Positions 12,031 through 22,702 are shown, counted from the first letter of the stretch. The stretch: 64,000 nucleotides of DNA from Aspidapion aeneum (GCA_963576565.1 OY755046.1:57081471-57145470); one strand, 5' to 3'. Program-made: numbers and translations. Notes: generated by a model from the sequence alone, not told the origin.

Positions 12031-13048
12031 TGATGATGATTCATAATATGTGAGTGGGCCTTGCAGCCCTTCCACTGCTACCACCAGGGGGTGGTCAGCT
12101 GTTATTGTGGTTTACTCTTGAGCGGTTTCTCACCACTTTATGCTTAATCCTCCAAAAAGGCCGGCTATCAGTTTGGGTGAGACACTGTTCAAATCTTCTG
12201 AATCAATCTCTGGTTAACCAAAGGTGTTCTGACATAAACGTGCAATAGCCCGACATTCGCACAGTACATGTCTGACTGTTTCGTCATCCTCCATACAGAG
12301 TCTATATTCGGTCTCTTCTGTTAGTCCCATTCTGTGCATGGATACTCTCAGGTGACAGTGCAGACAGTGACGCGTAAAAAGACCAGTCACTGTACGTATC
12401 TTCTGTCTGGTATGTCCAATAAAGTTCCTGGCTCTCTTTTTGCAAGATCCTTTAATGGACTCTTTAGAGTGAGCCAGTTCTGGTATAGTTATCCAGTATT
12501 GTTGGAAGCTATTCTCCATCTATTTTATTATGGTTGATTTAGCAGCATTGTATGATATCCCCAGGGCTGGTTCTGGGCCGAAAAATTCGGCAGATCCGCT
12601 TCCCTCGCTGCTTGGTCTGCTGCCTCATTTCCCTCTTTCCCAGAGTGCCCTGGTTTCCATACTAATGACACATTGGTAGCGCTACCAAGCGCATTCAGCG
12701 AATCTCGGCAGCTCCTCACGGCTCTCGTCTCTTAAGACTGCTTGACTGTAGGAGAAGACTGTTATTGTCCTGTTGGTCCATGTCAGTAATCCATCGAGCA
12801 CACAATTTAATGGATACGAGTTCGGCCTGAAATATAGTAGCCAATTGGCCGAGACTATGTTGAATTTCGACTTTTTATTGAATACTAACAACACCAGATC
12901 CAAAACCTGATGGCATTTTGGATCCGTTGGTATACCAGAAGCTATCGTTATTTGAAAAATTGGTCGTGTTCTTTAACCAGTCCTCCCTCTCCGGAAGAAT
13001 AATATTGTATAGCTTTCTGCTGTATACCATGTTGGGCATGATGTCAGG
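12031..13048 (-). pseudogene. R1-like non-LTR retrotransposon 3' part (RNase H and C-terminal domain), 5' truncated
   Basis: Read on the minus strand from 13048, the insert shows LPEREDW, then RNase H pieces: FWYTNGSKMPSG near 12940, FQAELVSIKLCA, and VWKPGHSGKEGNEAADQAA near 12620. A C-terminal block follows with MGLTEETEYRLCMEDDETV near 12280. The first RNase H catalytic aspartate appears as asparagine (TNGS where TDGS is usual). The element ends in a (TCA)n tail at 12031-12042. A 14-bp duplication, ttagaacagcatga, flanks it at 12017-12030 and 13049-13062. Stops and frameshifts make it inactive. Related 3' fragments lie at 44919-45372 and 53310-53840. Confidence 0.9.
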
Positions 13049-13382
13049 TTAGAACAGCATGAAACAAGATCAAAACAAGGAGGACTGAGGAGGAATGAAA
13101 CATCAAAAAGAAAGGATAAATAATTAAACAAAAGGGCACGCTTTCCAATCGGCAAAATAAATCTGATAGAAAAACTGATCGGTCCCTAGGCATTTTGTTC
13201 ATTTCAAACGATATTTACGACTTCAATTTTGATGGAATGGATGTTACTAAATACCGCCTGGCCGCCTATGATTGAATAAAATCCGAACTGTTTCAAATTT
13301 TTTGACTAAAAGTCCTAAGTCGACACTACTACTTTTTGAATAGAGTACAAGCCGAACACTAATCTGTCCAGGCACGCCCCGG

Positions 13383-14050
13383 TTAGGATACGTTTGCCGT
13401 CAATTGACCACGGTTAGGTTCTACATCCAGGGGTATAAATTTCCATAAAAGTATAAAAACAGATAAAGTATTGCATTTATTAAAAAGAGACCGGGATACG
13501 CCCGAGTACCGCAGAAAGCTTTGCAGCGTTGTCAAAGGTAACCTTGATAAATTGCTACAGGCGCACGTGGAGGTGGACAATCTGAAACATTTTTTTAGTT
13601 TTTTAGGTCGAGAATTAGTACTTGACTTGTCACCATACAAGAAGTAAACTATTAAAAACGTGAACATTTTATTTTTAAAATTTTATTAAATGTGAGTTAT
13701 TTAGTTCCTAAAACACCTAGATCGGATAATAAAATAAATTGTCTGTCTCAATACACGATAACCCAAGAACACCTCAAACGATTTTAACCCAATATGATAC
13801 ACAAGTTTTATGTCGGCATTAGATTTTGGTTAAAAAAAAGGGTTAATTAAAAGTATTATTTAACCAATTTTACCTTAAAACAATCAACTTTAGTATTATT
13901 CTGGTTGTTTATCACAGTTGATCTTTCGCGAACCAAGTAGCAGATTATACTGATATTTTTTGCTAAACTGGCAACGTTGGTCTGTTCTCTCATGCAATCC
14001 TTATGGCCCATACAAAAATTCTACCCCTAGAAAGAAGGCTGGGCACGCGG
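13383..14050 (+). repeat. Dispersed repeat family A, copy 2
   Basis: It matches copy 1 at the window start, and its first part (about 13426-13670) matches 39570-39865 in inverted orientation, sharing the ggtggacaa / gttgtccacc region. It ends at the TA where the pogo/Tigger element at 14053 is inserted. No coding potential is evident. Confidence 0.8.
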
Positions 14051-14052
14051 TA

Positions 14053-14636
14053 CAGTAAAACCTCTCCTTGCGGACACCTCTATTAAGCGGACACTCCCTT
14101 TAGGCGGACAGATTTTTTTGGAAGCACGCTTTTCCCTATTTCTGTATTTTTTTTTGGGTTCGAAATTTTTGAACCTCCCTTAACCGGACGCGAACCTCTG
14201 ACAACGGAACGGAGCGCTGCACAGCATAGGCACATGTAGTATCGTGGCAACAACGCACTCTGCAGGCGGGGAATAACCTCTTTCCGTTTTAATGCGGAGA
14301 CTCAATACTTCTTTCGTATTTACACCATATTTTATTCGGGCGCGACTGCTGTATTTTATTTTTATTGTTCAATTGGGTAGTAATAGATCTCTTTGAAATA
14401 GTGCCTAGTAAAAAACTTCTTAGTTTACGTGAAAAAATGGAAGTTAACGTTTCGGAGACGGAACATCTATCAGCACGAAAGATCGCTGAAAAAATTAATA
14501 TCGGAAAAACTCAAGCAGCGGAAATTGTTAATAAATATATATTGAAATTTCGCAGTTCCCTCTCATAAGCGGACACCTCTAATAAGCGGACAAAATCGAC
14601 GGAACCGTGAGTGTCCGCTTATGGGAGGTCTAACTG
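14053..14636 (+). mobile_element. pogo/Tigger-like transposon derivative, copy 1
   Basis: Ends are CAGTAAAACCTC and, inverted, CAGTTAGACCTC. Each is followed by sub-terminal motifs of the form TAAGCGGACA. TA flanks both sides. The 584-bp length is far too short for a full Tigger element, and only the N-terminal DNA-binding region is left (14365-14568). Confidence 0.9.
14365..14568 (+). pseudogene. Tigger/CENP-B-type N-terminal HTH (psq-like) remnant
   Basis: The frame encodes LSLREKMEVNVSETEHLSAR followed by KIAEKINIGKTQAAEIVNK. This matches the Pipsqueak/CENP-B N-terminal helix-turn-helix that binds the transposon ends. The DDE domain is missing altogether. The frame runs into the 3' sub-terminal repeats and stops. 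It is a truncated transposase, not a host gene. Confidence 0.85.
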
Positions 14637-14639
14637 TAT

Positions 14640-15470
14640 ATGTTGCGCTTTTTACTATTTAGGGTGAACAAAACCGTTGCAGTTATTTGACATGTAAATA
14701 TTAACAAAATACACCTAAATCGGTCGAAGACCAGTCTATAGATTTACTACTTAGACCTAAGTACTAAGTTCTAAAATCTTAGTAAATCTGGTGTTTTGGA
14801 ATTTAAACGTAATTTGTGTTAGTGTTAACAGTAAATTAGACTTATTACTGGAATTTCATCTAATTCCAGTTAGATTTTTTTTCTAATAAAATTTGTTTTA
14901 AATTGTTTGACATGGTGGTTTTTCGACCAAATATTGGCCAATTAATCCGGCATCAGATTAATTGCAACCCGAACGTCAGTAAATATCATATTTTTCAAAA
15001 ATTTATGGTTTTTCGGACAATTTTAAATTATTAATATGATATCTCGTTTTAATCATATACTACATATAATCATCATATTGAAAAATACCGGTATAAGTTT
15101 CAGTTCATAAATAATTTTGTAAGAACCTATCTGCATAATCTTTAAAATCCATTTATACGATTACGGTAATAGCTCTAAAGAAAAAGAAAAAAAATAATTA
15201 ACAAGTGTTTTTAAATAAAAATACAAACATAAGGGTGTATCCTGATCTCAGCAAAACGCGTCGGTCCGTGAACAAAAAGTTAAAGAAGAGGGGGAACACT
15301 AGAGAAGAAATTATAGGCAGGTAGACATGAGCTGACTAGGGATATCAGGGGGGATCTAACGAGGTTGCGTTGCGGAATCGAGATTGCCTTTTCTTTTAAA
15401 TCTGCGAAGCCAGATGGAGGTAATAATTGCGTTTTTATAAAGCTTGCTAATTTCTTTCTCGGGCATTATG
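14640..15470. other. No gene recognised; short palindromes
   Basis: The segment holds small hairpins, such as ctggaatt and aattccag around 14848-14870 and an imperfect palindrome at 14740-14790. No gene is visible. Confidence 0.45.
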
Positions 15471-15790
15471 CCGGCGTTAAAATTAACTATCGAAGAAAAG
15501 CTTCAAATGTTAAAATGGTATTTTGCAAAACTCCGCTCGGGGTGTTATAAATTTGTTTATTGCTAAGTATGAGGACCGTGATATTCCTTGCAAAACTACC
15601 ATTTTGAATATAATTAACTATTTTGATAAATTTGAGTGCGTTAAGCTCTGCAGACAATGAAGAGTAGGATGAGAGCCCCAAGACCCATGTTAAAATAAAG
15701 ACAACAGCAAGAAACTGCCATTTGTGCTGCGGCTGAAGTACTCCCTCCTTGTTCAAGTTCAGCCATTGCCAAAGCAGTGGCCGTTTCTCC
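15470..15790 (+). pseudogene. Decayed transposase N-terminal HTH region (DUF4817/mariner-like)
   Basis: One frame reads LTIEEKLQMLKWYF from 15480. A second frame, after a shift, reads VINLFIAKYEDRDIPCKTT then ILNIINYFDKFECVKLC, and a third reads PCSSSAIAKAVAVSP. This order of short helices resembles the helix-turn-helix region of mariner/DUF4817-type insect transposases. No catalytic domain follows. The family label is from memory of motif style, so it is tentative. Confidence 0.45.
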
Positions 15791-16318
15791 ATAAGTGCAC
15801 ATGTGCACGTGCACTCCCAAATTTTACTTAAAATAAATATTAAACTTTGATCATTCCTTAATTTAATTCATAATTACCCCAAAAGGAATTCACTAAAGAC
15901 TGGAAAAAAATTAATACCTGGTATGTATGCGTTTGTATTCGTGTTCAAACCATCCTGTGGGGAATGGCGGATGCGCTATATAGTTAGTTCGAATCTAATT
16001 CTTTACTTTTATCATTGTACTCTCCATCAAACAACGCTGTTATTTACTGGCACCAAATTCTATGCACCGTAACTGTTATGTCCCATCCTAATTACGAAAT
16101 ATAGAAAGAGAGGACGACATGTCCCAATAGAATTTTACAGTACATAGAATCTGAACCTTTCTTCGGCACTGCGCTTATACAAAAACTAGCCTCGATGCCG
16201 CCCGCACCCCCGTGATGCCCCCTTCGTCCACGGTTCACATTGCCTGTTAGAGCAGCTCACGCGCACTTTTAATTCGTGCGCTTAGTAGTTATGTGGAACC
16301 ATTACTTTGCCAAGGATC

Positions 16319-16869
16319 TAGTAGATTCTGATACTTTCTATTCGAGTATCAGATATTTTGCATTCGGTACTAAGTCATCATTATATTATCGGTAAATCCA
16401 ATAAATACTGAGTAGAGTTGAAATTTTAAGTACTAAGTATGCAAAAAATAAAAATATTGATGTTTTACATGTTTGTAGTTTTTTTATTACGAAAATGTAG
16501 ATATATTAATCTGGGGAATATTGTTCAAAATCTGGCAACTTTTCAAATACATTCTGGGGAAAATACATTTCTGAGCCTGGCAACACTGCGCCAAATAAGC
16601 CGCCCCGCTAGACATAACACATCAACAACTATTGAATCAAATAATCAAATATTTAAGTAAATAAATATCGGTCCAAATGATTACAAGTACTCCAAACTCG
16701 TTACACATACGGCCGATGCCGATACGATTGATACGAAAGTAACACGTCGCCTTCGGTCCCATTCGGGATTCGAGTAACGGGTATTTGGCATCGAAGGATT
16801 CGATTACTTCGAATCCGTCCAAGTATCAGTTATTAAAGTATCGAGAGATAGTATTTGCACACCACTAGC
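16319..16869. mobile_element. Possible hAT-like element with TATC/GATA-rich ends
   Basis: The right end read inward is TAGTGGTGTGCAAATACTAT, a style common in hAT elements. Both ends carry motifs of the type GATACTT / AAGTATC. I could not confirm a matching left terminus or an 8-bp duplication. Confidence 0.35.
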
Positions 16870-16942
16870 ACTTAGACAACTTGGCATTATCGGTCAAGCG
16901 CGGGCGGTTTGTTTTGATTTCGACGATTTGGTATTTACGACA

Positions 16943-17017
16943 ATGGCGGAAGTTTCTAATTCTGATAGCATTAGCCTGCAATATTTGCCATTAGAAGAGA
17001 AAATAAACTGGGTGTGA
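16943..17017 (+). other. Tiny ORF beginning MAEVSNSDS, unassigned
   Basis: An ATG in good context (acaATGG) starts 24 codons, MAEVSNSDSISLQYLPLEE and KINWV, before a stop. It could be a transposase start or a first exon with donor near 17011. I see no following exon. Confidence 0.2.
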
Positions 17018-17547
17018 TACATTTATTATTTATTTATAAAAACAATAATAATAGGTAGGTTCATATTCAACTAATATCTAACTAAATATCTCATTTTTTA
17101 ATTATTTGCTCTAAATTATATGATATGACCCCACTCGATGGCCCAAAAAGTTAGCGTGGCACTGAAAAAAAATTTTCGCCTGCGCCGCAATTTTTTTTTT
17201 TTTTTTTTGGTAGGCACCCCCATAGCTTTTTACCACGCGCCGCCACTGATACAAAGCCTACAAGTTAAAAAAATCTCAGCAACTGTTCCCTGAAGACAAT
17301 AATTTAAGAATAGAATTTTGTGAAAAAATGGTTGATTGTGCAAAAGAAAAATTTTGTCAGCTGTTACAAACAATAGTGTAAAAAATCAATTTTATTCGTA
17401 GGATAGGGCACCCTATTAACGCGATGTTTAGAGACAATAATAAACGAAAAAATAAAATAGATAAAAATTATTTCCGATTTTATTACTTATTTGCAAAAAA
17501 AAATCGGTTTGTCAAATTTTTATTTAAACGCCCTTTTAAACTATCTA

Positions 17548-17682
17548 CGAGGGGTGGCTTGATCGCCGATTTTTGTACACCCATTTCCCAGTATTTCTTT
17601 AAATTTTAATGGTATTTCCTAGTATTTCCCAGGACTTCCTAGTATTTTCCAGGTACTTCCCGGCATTTCGGAGCCACCCCTC
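17548..17682. mobile_element. 135-bp MITE with 9-bp target duplication
   Basis: Ends GAGGGGTGGCT and AGCCACCCCTC are perfect inverted repeats. The 9-mer aactatcta flanks both sides (17539-17547 and 17683-17691). The interior carries a run of short repeats of the type tatttcccag with a period near 11 bp. Confidence 0.82.
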
Positions 17683-18096
17683 AACTATCTATTAATAAAA
17701 AAACGTGGAGACCTACAGCTCTAAAATATAATTTGTTTATTAGAATTGTATCGAGGTTTGTGTTTAATATGTAATTATATAAAATTTTTATTGTACTATT
17801 TATTCAGGACACGATATTATTAATTTTAATAAAATTCAAATAAAATATAGGAGTAGGAAATTATGGAAATCATTTAAACAATATCAAAAATTAGTGCACA
17901 TCCCTATCCTGTTTCCACATTATTATGATATTTTATCGGATAAAATTGAAATTCAAATAAATAAAAAAATATACCTGCAGCTCGAAAATTTGAATTTAAA
18001 TAATGCTTTTAACGAATTTAATGCAATTTAAGCTACACAGTTTTTCAAAGGATTAGAAAAAAAATTATTAATACTTTATTTTGTTTAATTTTCATT

Positions 18097-18488
18097 AGAT
18101 CTCGGACCCCCGTGAGGTTAAACTTTCGAACTACCCACGGAAAAATATGCGAGAAACAAAAACTTCTTTTTACTCGATTAGCCACCAAAACTTTTTCGTA
18201 GTCGTAGGTCACGAGTTTCTCTCATATCTCGGTAGATGGCGCTTCTTGCGAGGGTTTTCCCACTATAGACGTAGGATGAGAGACCAAACGGTCTGATTAA
18301 CTTCGTAAGGGTGTCACATTGACCAAGCAGTGTTCTGAGGAGTCTCATAAGGACGAAACAGTTAACTGTCAACACTTATTAGGTATCCAAGATCTTGGTC
18401 CCCCGTGAGGTTAAGCTTTCGAGCTACCCACGAAAAAATATGAGAGAAACAAAAACTTCTTTTTACCCGATTAGCCACGAAAACTTGT
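18097..18488 (-). repeat. TRIM-like pair of 95-bp direct repeats around 200 bp
   Basis: Positions 18097-18190 and 18392-18488 are near-identical direct repeats, sharing cccccgtgaggttaa and gagaaacaaaaacttctttt. They enclose about 200 bp. This layout fits a terminal-repeat retrotransposon in miniature or a tandem duplication. The minus-strand open frame 18178-18375 in the spacer has no known domain. A diverged inverted copy lies at 8150-8290. Confidence 0.6.
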
Positions 18489-18639
18489 ATGATTTTTAAA
18501 TTTGTGGGTATTAAAATGTACGTTTACTATCAACAATATTAATCAAAATATAAGACCTAGGTACCTACTTGAGACCAGGATCTAAGTAATAAGTTTATAG
18601 ACCTATAAACGTAACAAAAAAGTGTATTTTTAATACAAC

Positions 18640-19265
18640 TCAAATAACTGCCTCTAATAATCTCCATGCAATGAGTATGTATACTTGGGTGTCACATTTG
18701 ATAAGACAGGAACAGACTGTAAAGAACTTGAAAAAATAATATTAAAAGCAAAAAAGGTTATTGGATGTCTTAACAGTATTTCATGGAGCAGAGAGATAAA
18801 AAAGAATGTAAAATTTAACATATATGAAACAATGGTGAAAAGCACGCTGTTGTATGGAATAGAGACTTGTCGCGTAACAGAAAAATACAAAACAAAAATG
18901 GAAAGTGTCGAAATTGATGCAATAAGAAGATCAAGGAGAATATCTAGAACAGATCAAAAATAAGAAATGAGATCATAAACGAAAGAATGGGAATCGAGGG
19001 AAGCACAACGGATGACATCACTAAAAGGCAACTGATATGGTATGGCCGTGTTCAACGGATGAACGACTAAAGATTAGCAAAGCAGGTCCTAGAATGGCAA
19101 CCAATAGGGCGCAGAAAAAGAGGGCGTCCTAAACTAGAATGGCAACAGTCAATCCAAAGATCAATAAGTCAAAAAAATCTGACAGAAGCTGATTGTTAGG
19201 ATCGAAGGAGTAGGAGAATAGGCGTCGGACAACGTAGAAAAACGTTCTAAACCGACAAAATAAAA
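18640..19265 (+). pseudogene. Non-LTR retrotransposon C-terminal fragment and 3' end
   Basis: The frame at 18685-18963 encodes GVTFDKTGTDCKELEK, KAKKVIGCLNSISWSREI, MVKSTLLYGIETCRV and DAIRRSRRISRTD. Past a stop it continues with KRQLIWYGRVQRMND and LEWQPIGRRKRGRPKLEWQQ. This is the region downstream of the RT YADD motif in insect endonuclease-RT elements. The stop and missing RT core show that it is a dead, 5'-truncated copy. The same 3' end appears at 885-1090 and 60590-60757. Confidence 0.88.
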
Positions 19266-20290
19266 TTTAAATATTATAAAAAGCAGAGCTTATAGTGGAA
19301 TCCTATCATTCTCATCTCCAGTAACACTCTCTTGAATAATATTAAAAAAACGGTTGGGTCAAAGCCAACTTTTCCAACTATTTAATACACTTCGTTTTTA
19401 TCCGATCCTCCACTGGAATTTGGAGGTTTATTGTTTAAATACACTCGCTATTTTTAAAGCAAAATATTTTCTTTTTCAAAATTAAATGGTATACCGTATC
19501 TCTACGTTTAAATACTTTGCACGACTTCTTTTGTACAATAATAATTATTTCTAAATCGGGCACAGAAAAATCCAATTTAAAAAAATAAACAAAATTCCGG
19601 GGTTGAGTCAATTGCTTTTTGTTTATTTCCGGATTGAGAGCTACTTCTTTTTTTAGAATAAACATTTTTTTTGATTGGATTTTATTTTTGTTTTCTACTT
19701 CAAATCCCTATTGAAAAGTACATAGGTACTTTAAAAAAATAAATTAAGTCTTAGCTATGAGTTGGGAACAAAAATGTCATAAAAAGAGACTGGAATTGTA
19801 TTTAATGAAAATTAAATTCAAATTTTATAACAAAAAACACAGTTTATTCTGATTATTAATTACCTTTACAAAAACAATATATATAATAGCTAACTAAATG
19901 AATTTATCAATAATAATTATAATAACATTGAAGCATGAATTACGATATATTTATTTCTGAATTATAACATACTACGTACTTATTGTATGATTTTGTATTT
20001 AATGCAATTTAATCAAATCATCTGGGGACACAGTGCCCCGCCAAGTTCGCGCGGAAACGGCTGTCCTCCAATCTTTTCTTGAAACATTTCAGCCCATATT
20101 TTACCTATTTAAAACTCTACTTCTGAATGAGCTACGAAACTCAAACTTTGCACAGTCGTAGATCTTTATAGAGTTAAGAATCCCTTAAAGTTTCATGGAC
20201 TTCCATAAAGAAGTTACGAAATTTCAAAAAACGTCGAAATTGCCACTCACTGACTCACTCACTCATGTATAGATCATCAAAATTCTACTG
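19266..20290. other. No gene recognised
   Basis: AT-rich sequence with a short (ACTC)n run at 20246-20266. No supported coding region or element ends. Confidence 0.45.
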
Positions 20291-20660
20291 TACTTCCAGA
20301 CATGCTACAAAGCTGAAATTTGGCACACTGATAGAAATTGTGACCAAACCCTTTGAAAAAATCAAAAAACCCCAAAATTCTAATTCACTTCCCTCCCCTC
20401 ATACATGTAAAGTTATGTAAAAGGCGCTAGAAAGCTAAGCTTTGGCAGACTGATAGGAAATATGATAAAACTATAGGAAAAAATTTAAAAACCCATAATT
20501 TTAATTTGCTTTCCTTCCATATAAATGTAAAATTATGTAAAAGTAACATTGCCCACTTCCAGAAACGCTTTGAAACGCCAATTGGATCTATGATAAAACT
20601 ATAAAAGAAAATTAAAAAACCATAAATATTAATTAACTTCCCTCCCCTATAAATGTTAAA
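20290..20660 (+). repeat. Degenerate tandem repeat, three units of about 120-128 bp
   Basis: The motif cacttccctcccct and its variants recur at about 20385, 20505 and 20637, each followed by an atgtaaa.ttatgtaaaa-like stretch and ataaaactata. No coding role is apparent. Confidence 0.65.
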
Positions 20661-20760
20661 AAAAGGCTAAGTACGCGAAAATGGTATTCAGTAAAAAGAA
20701 TTTAGATAAAAGTAAAGCCAAGTTCTCCAATACAAATTTCAAAATGACAGGTTCTTACTA

Positions 20761-20966
20761 CAAATTGTGAAAGGCTTTCGCGGCCATCGTCCAATGGTGG
20801 GTGTGCTTTCGGGCTGTTCGGCCGTCGTCGTTGGAAATTCGTTCTCGACGTTTCGCCATCTCGAGTGGATGGCATCTTCAGGAGATGTTGACTGTTTGTC
20901 GGCTTCTCGAAGACTCGAGAACGAATTTCCAACGACGACGGCCGAACAGCCCGAAAGCATACCCAC
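20761..20966 (-). mobile_element. 206-bp insertion with 54-bp inverted arms and 13-bp target duplication, Penelope-like terminal-repeat candidate
   Basis: The 13-mer caggttcttacta lies at 20748-20760 and again at 20967-20979. The insert has GC-rich inverted arms (20796-20848 and 20916-20968, sharing ttcgggctgttcggcc) around a centre carrying a hammerhead ribozyme core on the minus strand. Penelope-like elements are known to carry hammerhead motifs in their terminal repeats, to leave variable 10-15 bp duplications, and often to have inverted repeats. No RT or GIY-YIG region is present, so it is a short derivative or a non-autonomous relative. Confidence 0.7.
20843..20885 (-). ncRNA. Hammerhead ribozyme-like motif
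   Basis: On the minus strand the order is stem I strand UCUC (20885-20882), CUGAAGA (20881-20875), an extra U, stem II GCCAUC / GAUGGC (20873-20868 with 20860-20855, 6 perfect pairs), GAAA (20854-20851), C, then GUC (20849-20847) and stem I strand GAGA (20846-20843). All conserved core nucleotides are present. Cleavage is expected after GUC. Stem III is almost absent and stem I has only four pairs, as in minimal metazoan hammerheads thought to work as dimers. Activity is not shown by the sequence alone. Confidence 0.7.
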
Positions 20967-21440
20967 CAGGTTCTTACTAGTTTGGAAATGTTTTTTTTAA
21001 AACTTTGCTATTACAGCCAAACTTCCTTATGTTTAATTCAGCACTAAGAATCAATTGCAGCCGTAATAGCCAAGTTTAGAAAAACATTTCAAAACTAGTA
21101 AAAATCTTTCATTTTGAAATTTGTATAGGAGAACAGAAATTTTGTTATGATTTCACTTCTTTTTTTAAAAGATTTGGATAATATTTAAGTTTTAAAGTAG
21201 TAAAATATGCGGAATATTGTTCAAAACTTTTGCAATGCCTTATTAAAAATTTTGAGTTATTTTTAATTTTTTCCTATGGTTATATCATAGTTCCTCTAAA
21301 GCTCAGTTCTCTAGTGTAGGAAAATTGCCTTAGTTTTCCAAAAAGTTGAAAAAAATATTAGTTGTTCATATCATATCTAACTTTTGTTTACAAAAATCAG
21401 CTGGACCACCAGTTTTTTTTATTTATTTGTCAAACACTCT

Positions 21441-22702
21441 CAGCGGTATTTACTAAGATGGTTAAGGTTTAAGTTTAACTTTTAGTTTATCTTTTGTGAA
21501 ACGTTTTAACTGAATTTCTTTTAATCTTAATAAAAGTTAATGGAATTTTGGACCAATTATAACTACATAGGTTATATCGCAAAGGCAAAAAACCGGTTTA
21601 AATAAGAATCTGCAAGGATTTCGTAAAAAAAAATGGAAAAAACGGAAAAGAAATGGTTTAAATTATAGGTTTAAGTTTGTAGGGAACGAGGTTTAAGTGA
21701 AAATGCAGCGATATTTAAGTGAATTACTTACATGTTTCAATTTACACTTACTTCCCAAACTTGACATTGTCGGAAAATGTGTTCTTATTTCGTAATTTTT
21801 ATTATATAACTTGCACAAACAAAGCGAAACTGAAAAATAAATTATTAAATTTATTAAAATGACGTAAAAGTGACTTCACTGACACTTGCTGGACTAAGTA
21901 CTGGGATTGTCATCTGCTGTCATCTCGGTCCACGTACATCTTAAATATATCTGTATGGCTAGAGCGTATTAAAACCATTAATGGAAAATGACTGCTACAA
22001 TAAATAAATGAATAAAAACATGTTTTCTTATATTAATTTAAAGATTATTTGCAAATAAACAAATCGCGTGTGAGTTTATTTGGATTTTAATCTGAAGATC
22101 GTTTTTTTTACTTTCCTCGTCAAGGCAAATATCGTTTAAAAGCTACATGCTAAAATATAAAAGAGATATGAGAATTTAGTACTAAATGGTTTATCCAGCC
22201 TTGTGTACATTTCCCTAAAAAACTCGCTCTAATAGTTAATTGAAGCTAAAAATCGTATAAAATTTTGTCATATCGTTCCTAAATATGATCAAATTTTACA
22301 TTTTTAACAAATAAATGAACAAAAACGTGATTGTTCTCAAGTTACAATGAGATAAACCACCCCCCGTAGGTAGTTTAAAATTTAGGACGATTTTTAGTCG
22401 GAATCCCATGACCTAGGGGTTTAAAGTGACGTAGAAGTCTAAATTAGACAGTTGTAGAAAAATCAGTTTTCCATGTTTACTTCTTTTTTCCGGTCTATAT
22501 GGTCCATTTCAAGAACAAATCGTCTTAAATTTCAATTTTTAGGACATTTTATCGTCCGTACAGGTAAAAATACCAAATCAATTGCGGCCTGTTTCGGCAA
22601 AAAATCAATTTTTCCAAACCAATGCTCATTTAAATTTTAAACCTAAACCTTAAACTTAAACCAAAACCTAGACTAAAACTTACGCCTTAGTAAATACTGG
22701 TG
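21441..22702. mobile_element. TIR element nested in the Jockey 3' region
   Basis: Ends are CAGCGGTATTTACTAAG and, inverted, CACCAGTATTTACTAAG. Further inside, both ends carry ggtttaagtttaa-type sequence. No transposase frame is visible. I could not identify a clear target duplication. Confidence 0.6.

Larger units (their letters stand above)
20716..21133. mobile_element. Foldback MITE interrupted by a hammerhead-bearing insertion
   Basis: The left arm (20720-21020, less the insert) starts gttctccaatacaaatttca. The right arm, inverted (21060-21133), starts gttctcctatacaaatttca. Arms pair over about 75-80 bp up to gctattac. Without the insertion at 20761-20966, the left arm reads straight through like the right one, so the MITE is the older host. 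Confidence 0.85.

Noticed and set aside
17100..17250. hAT right end ending GCCGCCACTG
   Set aside because: The end motif is present, but no matching left end or target duplication could be found, so no element was delimited.
20702..21000. Overlapping ORFs on both strands of 75-77 aa
   Set aside because: They are mirror readings of the inverted arms of the hammerhead-bearing insertion.
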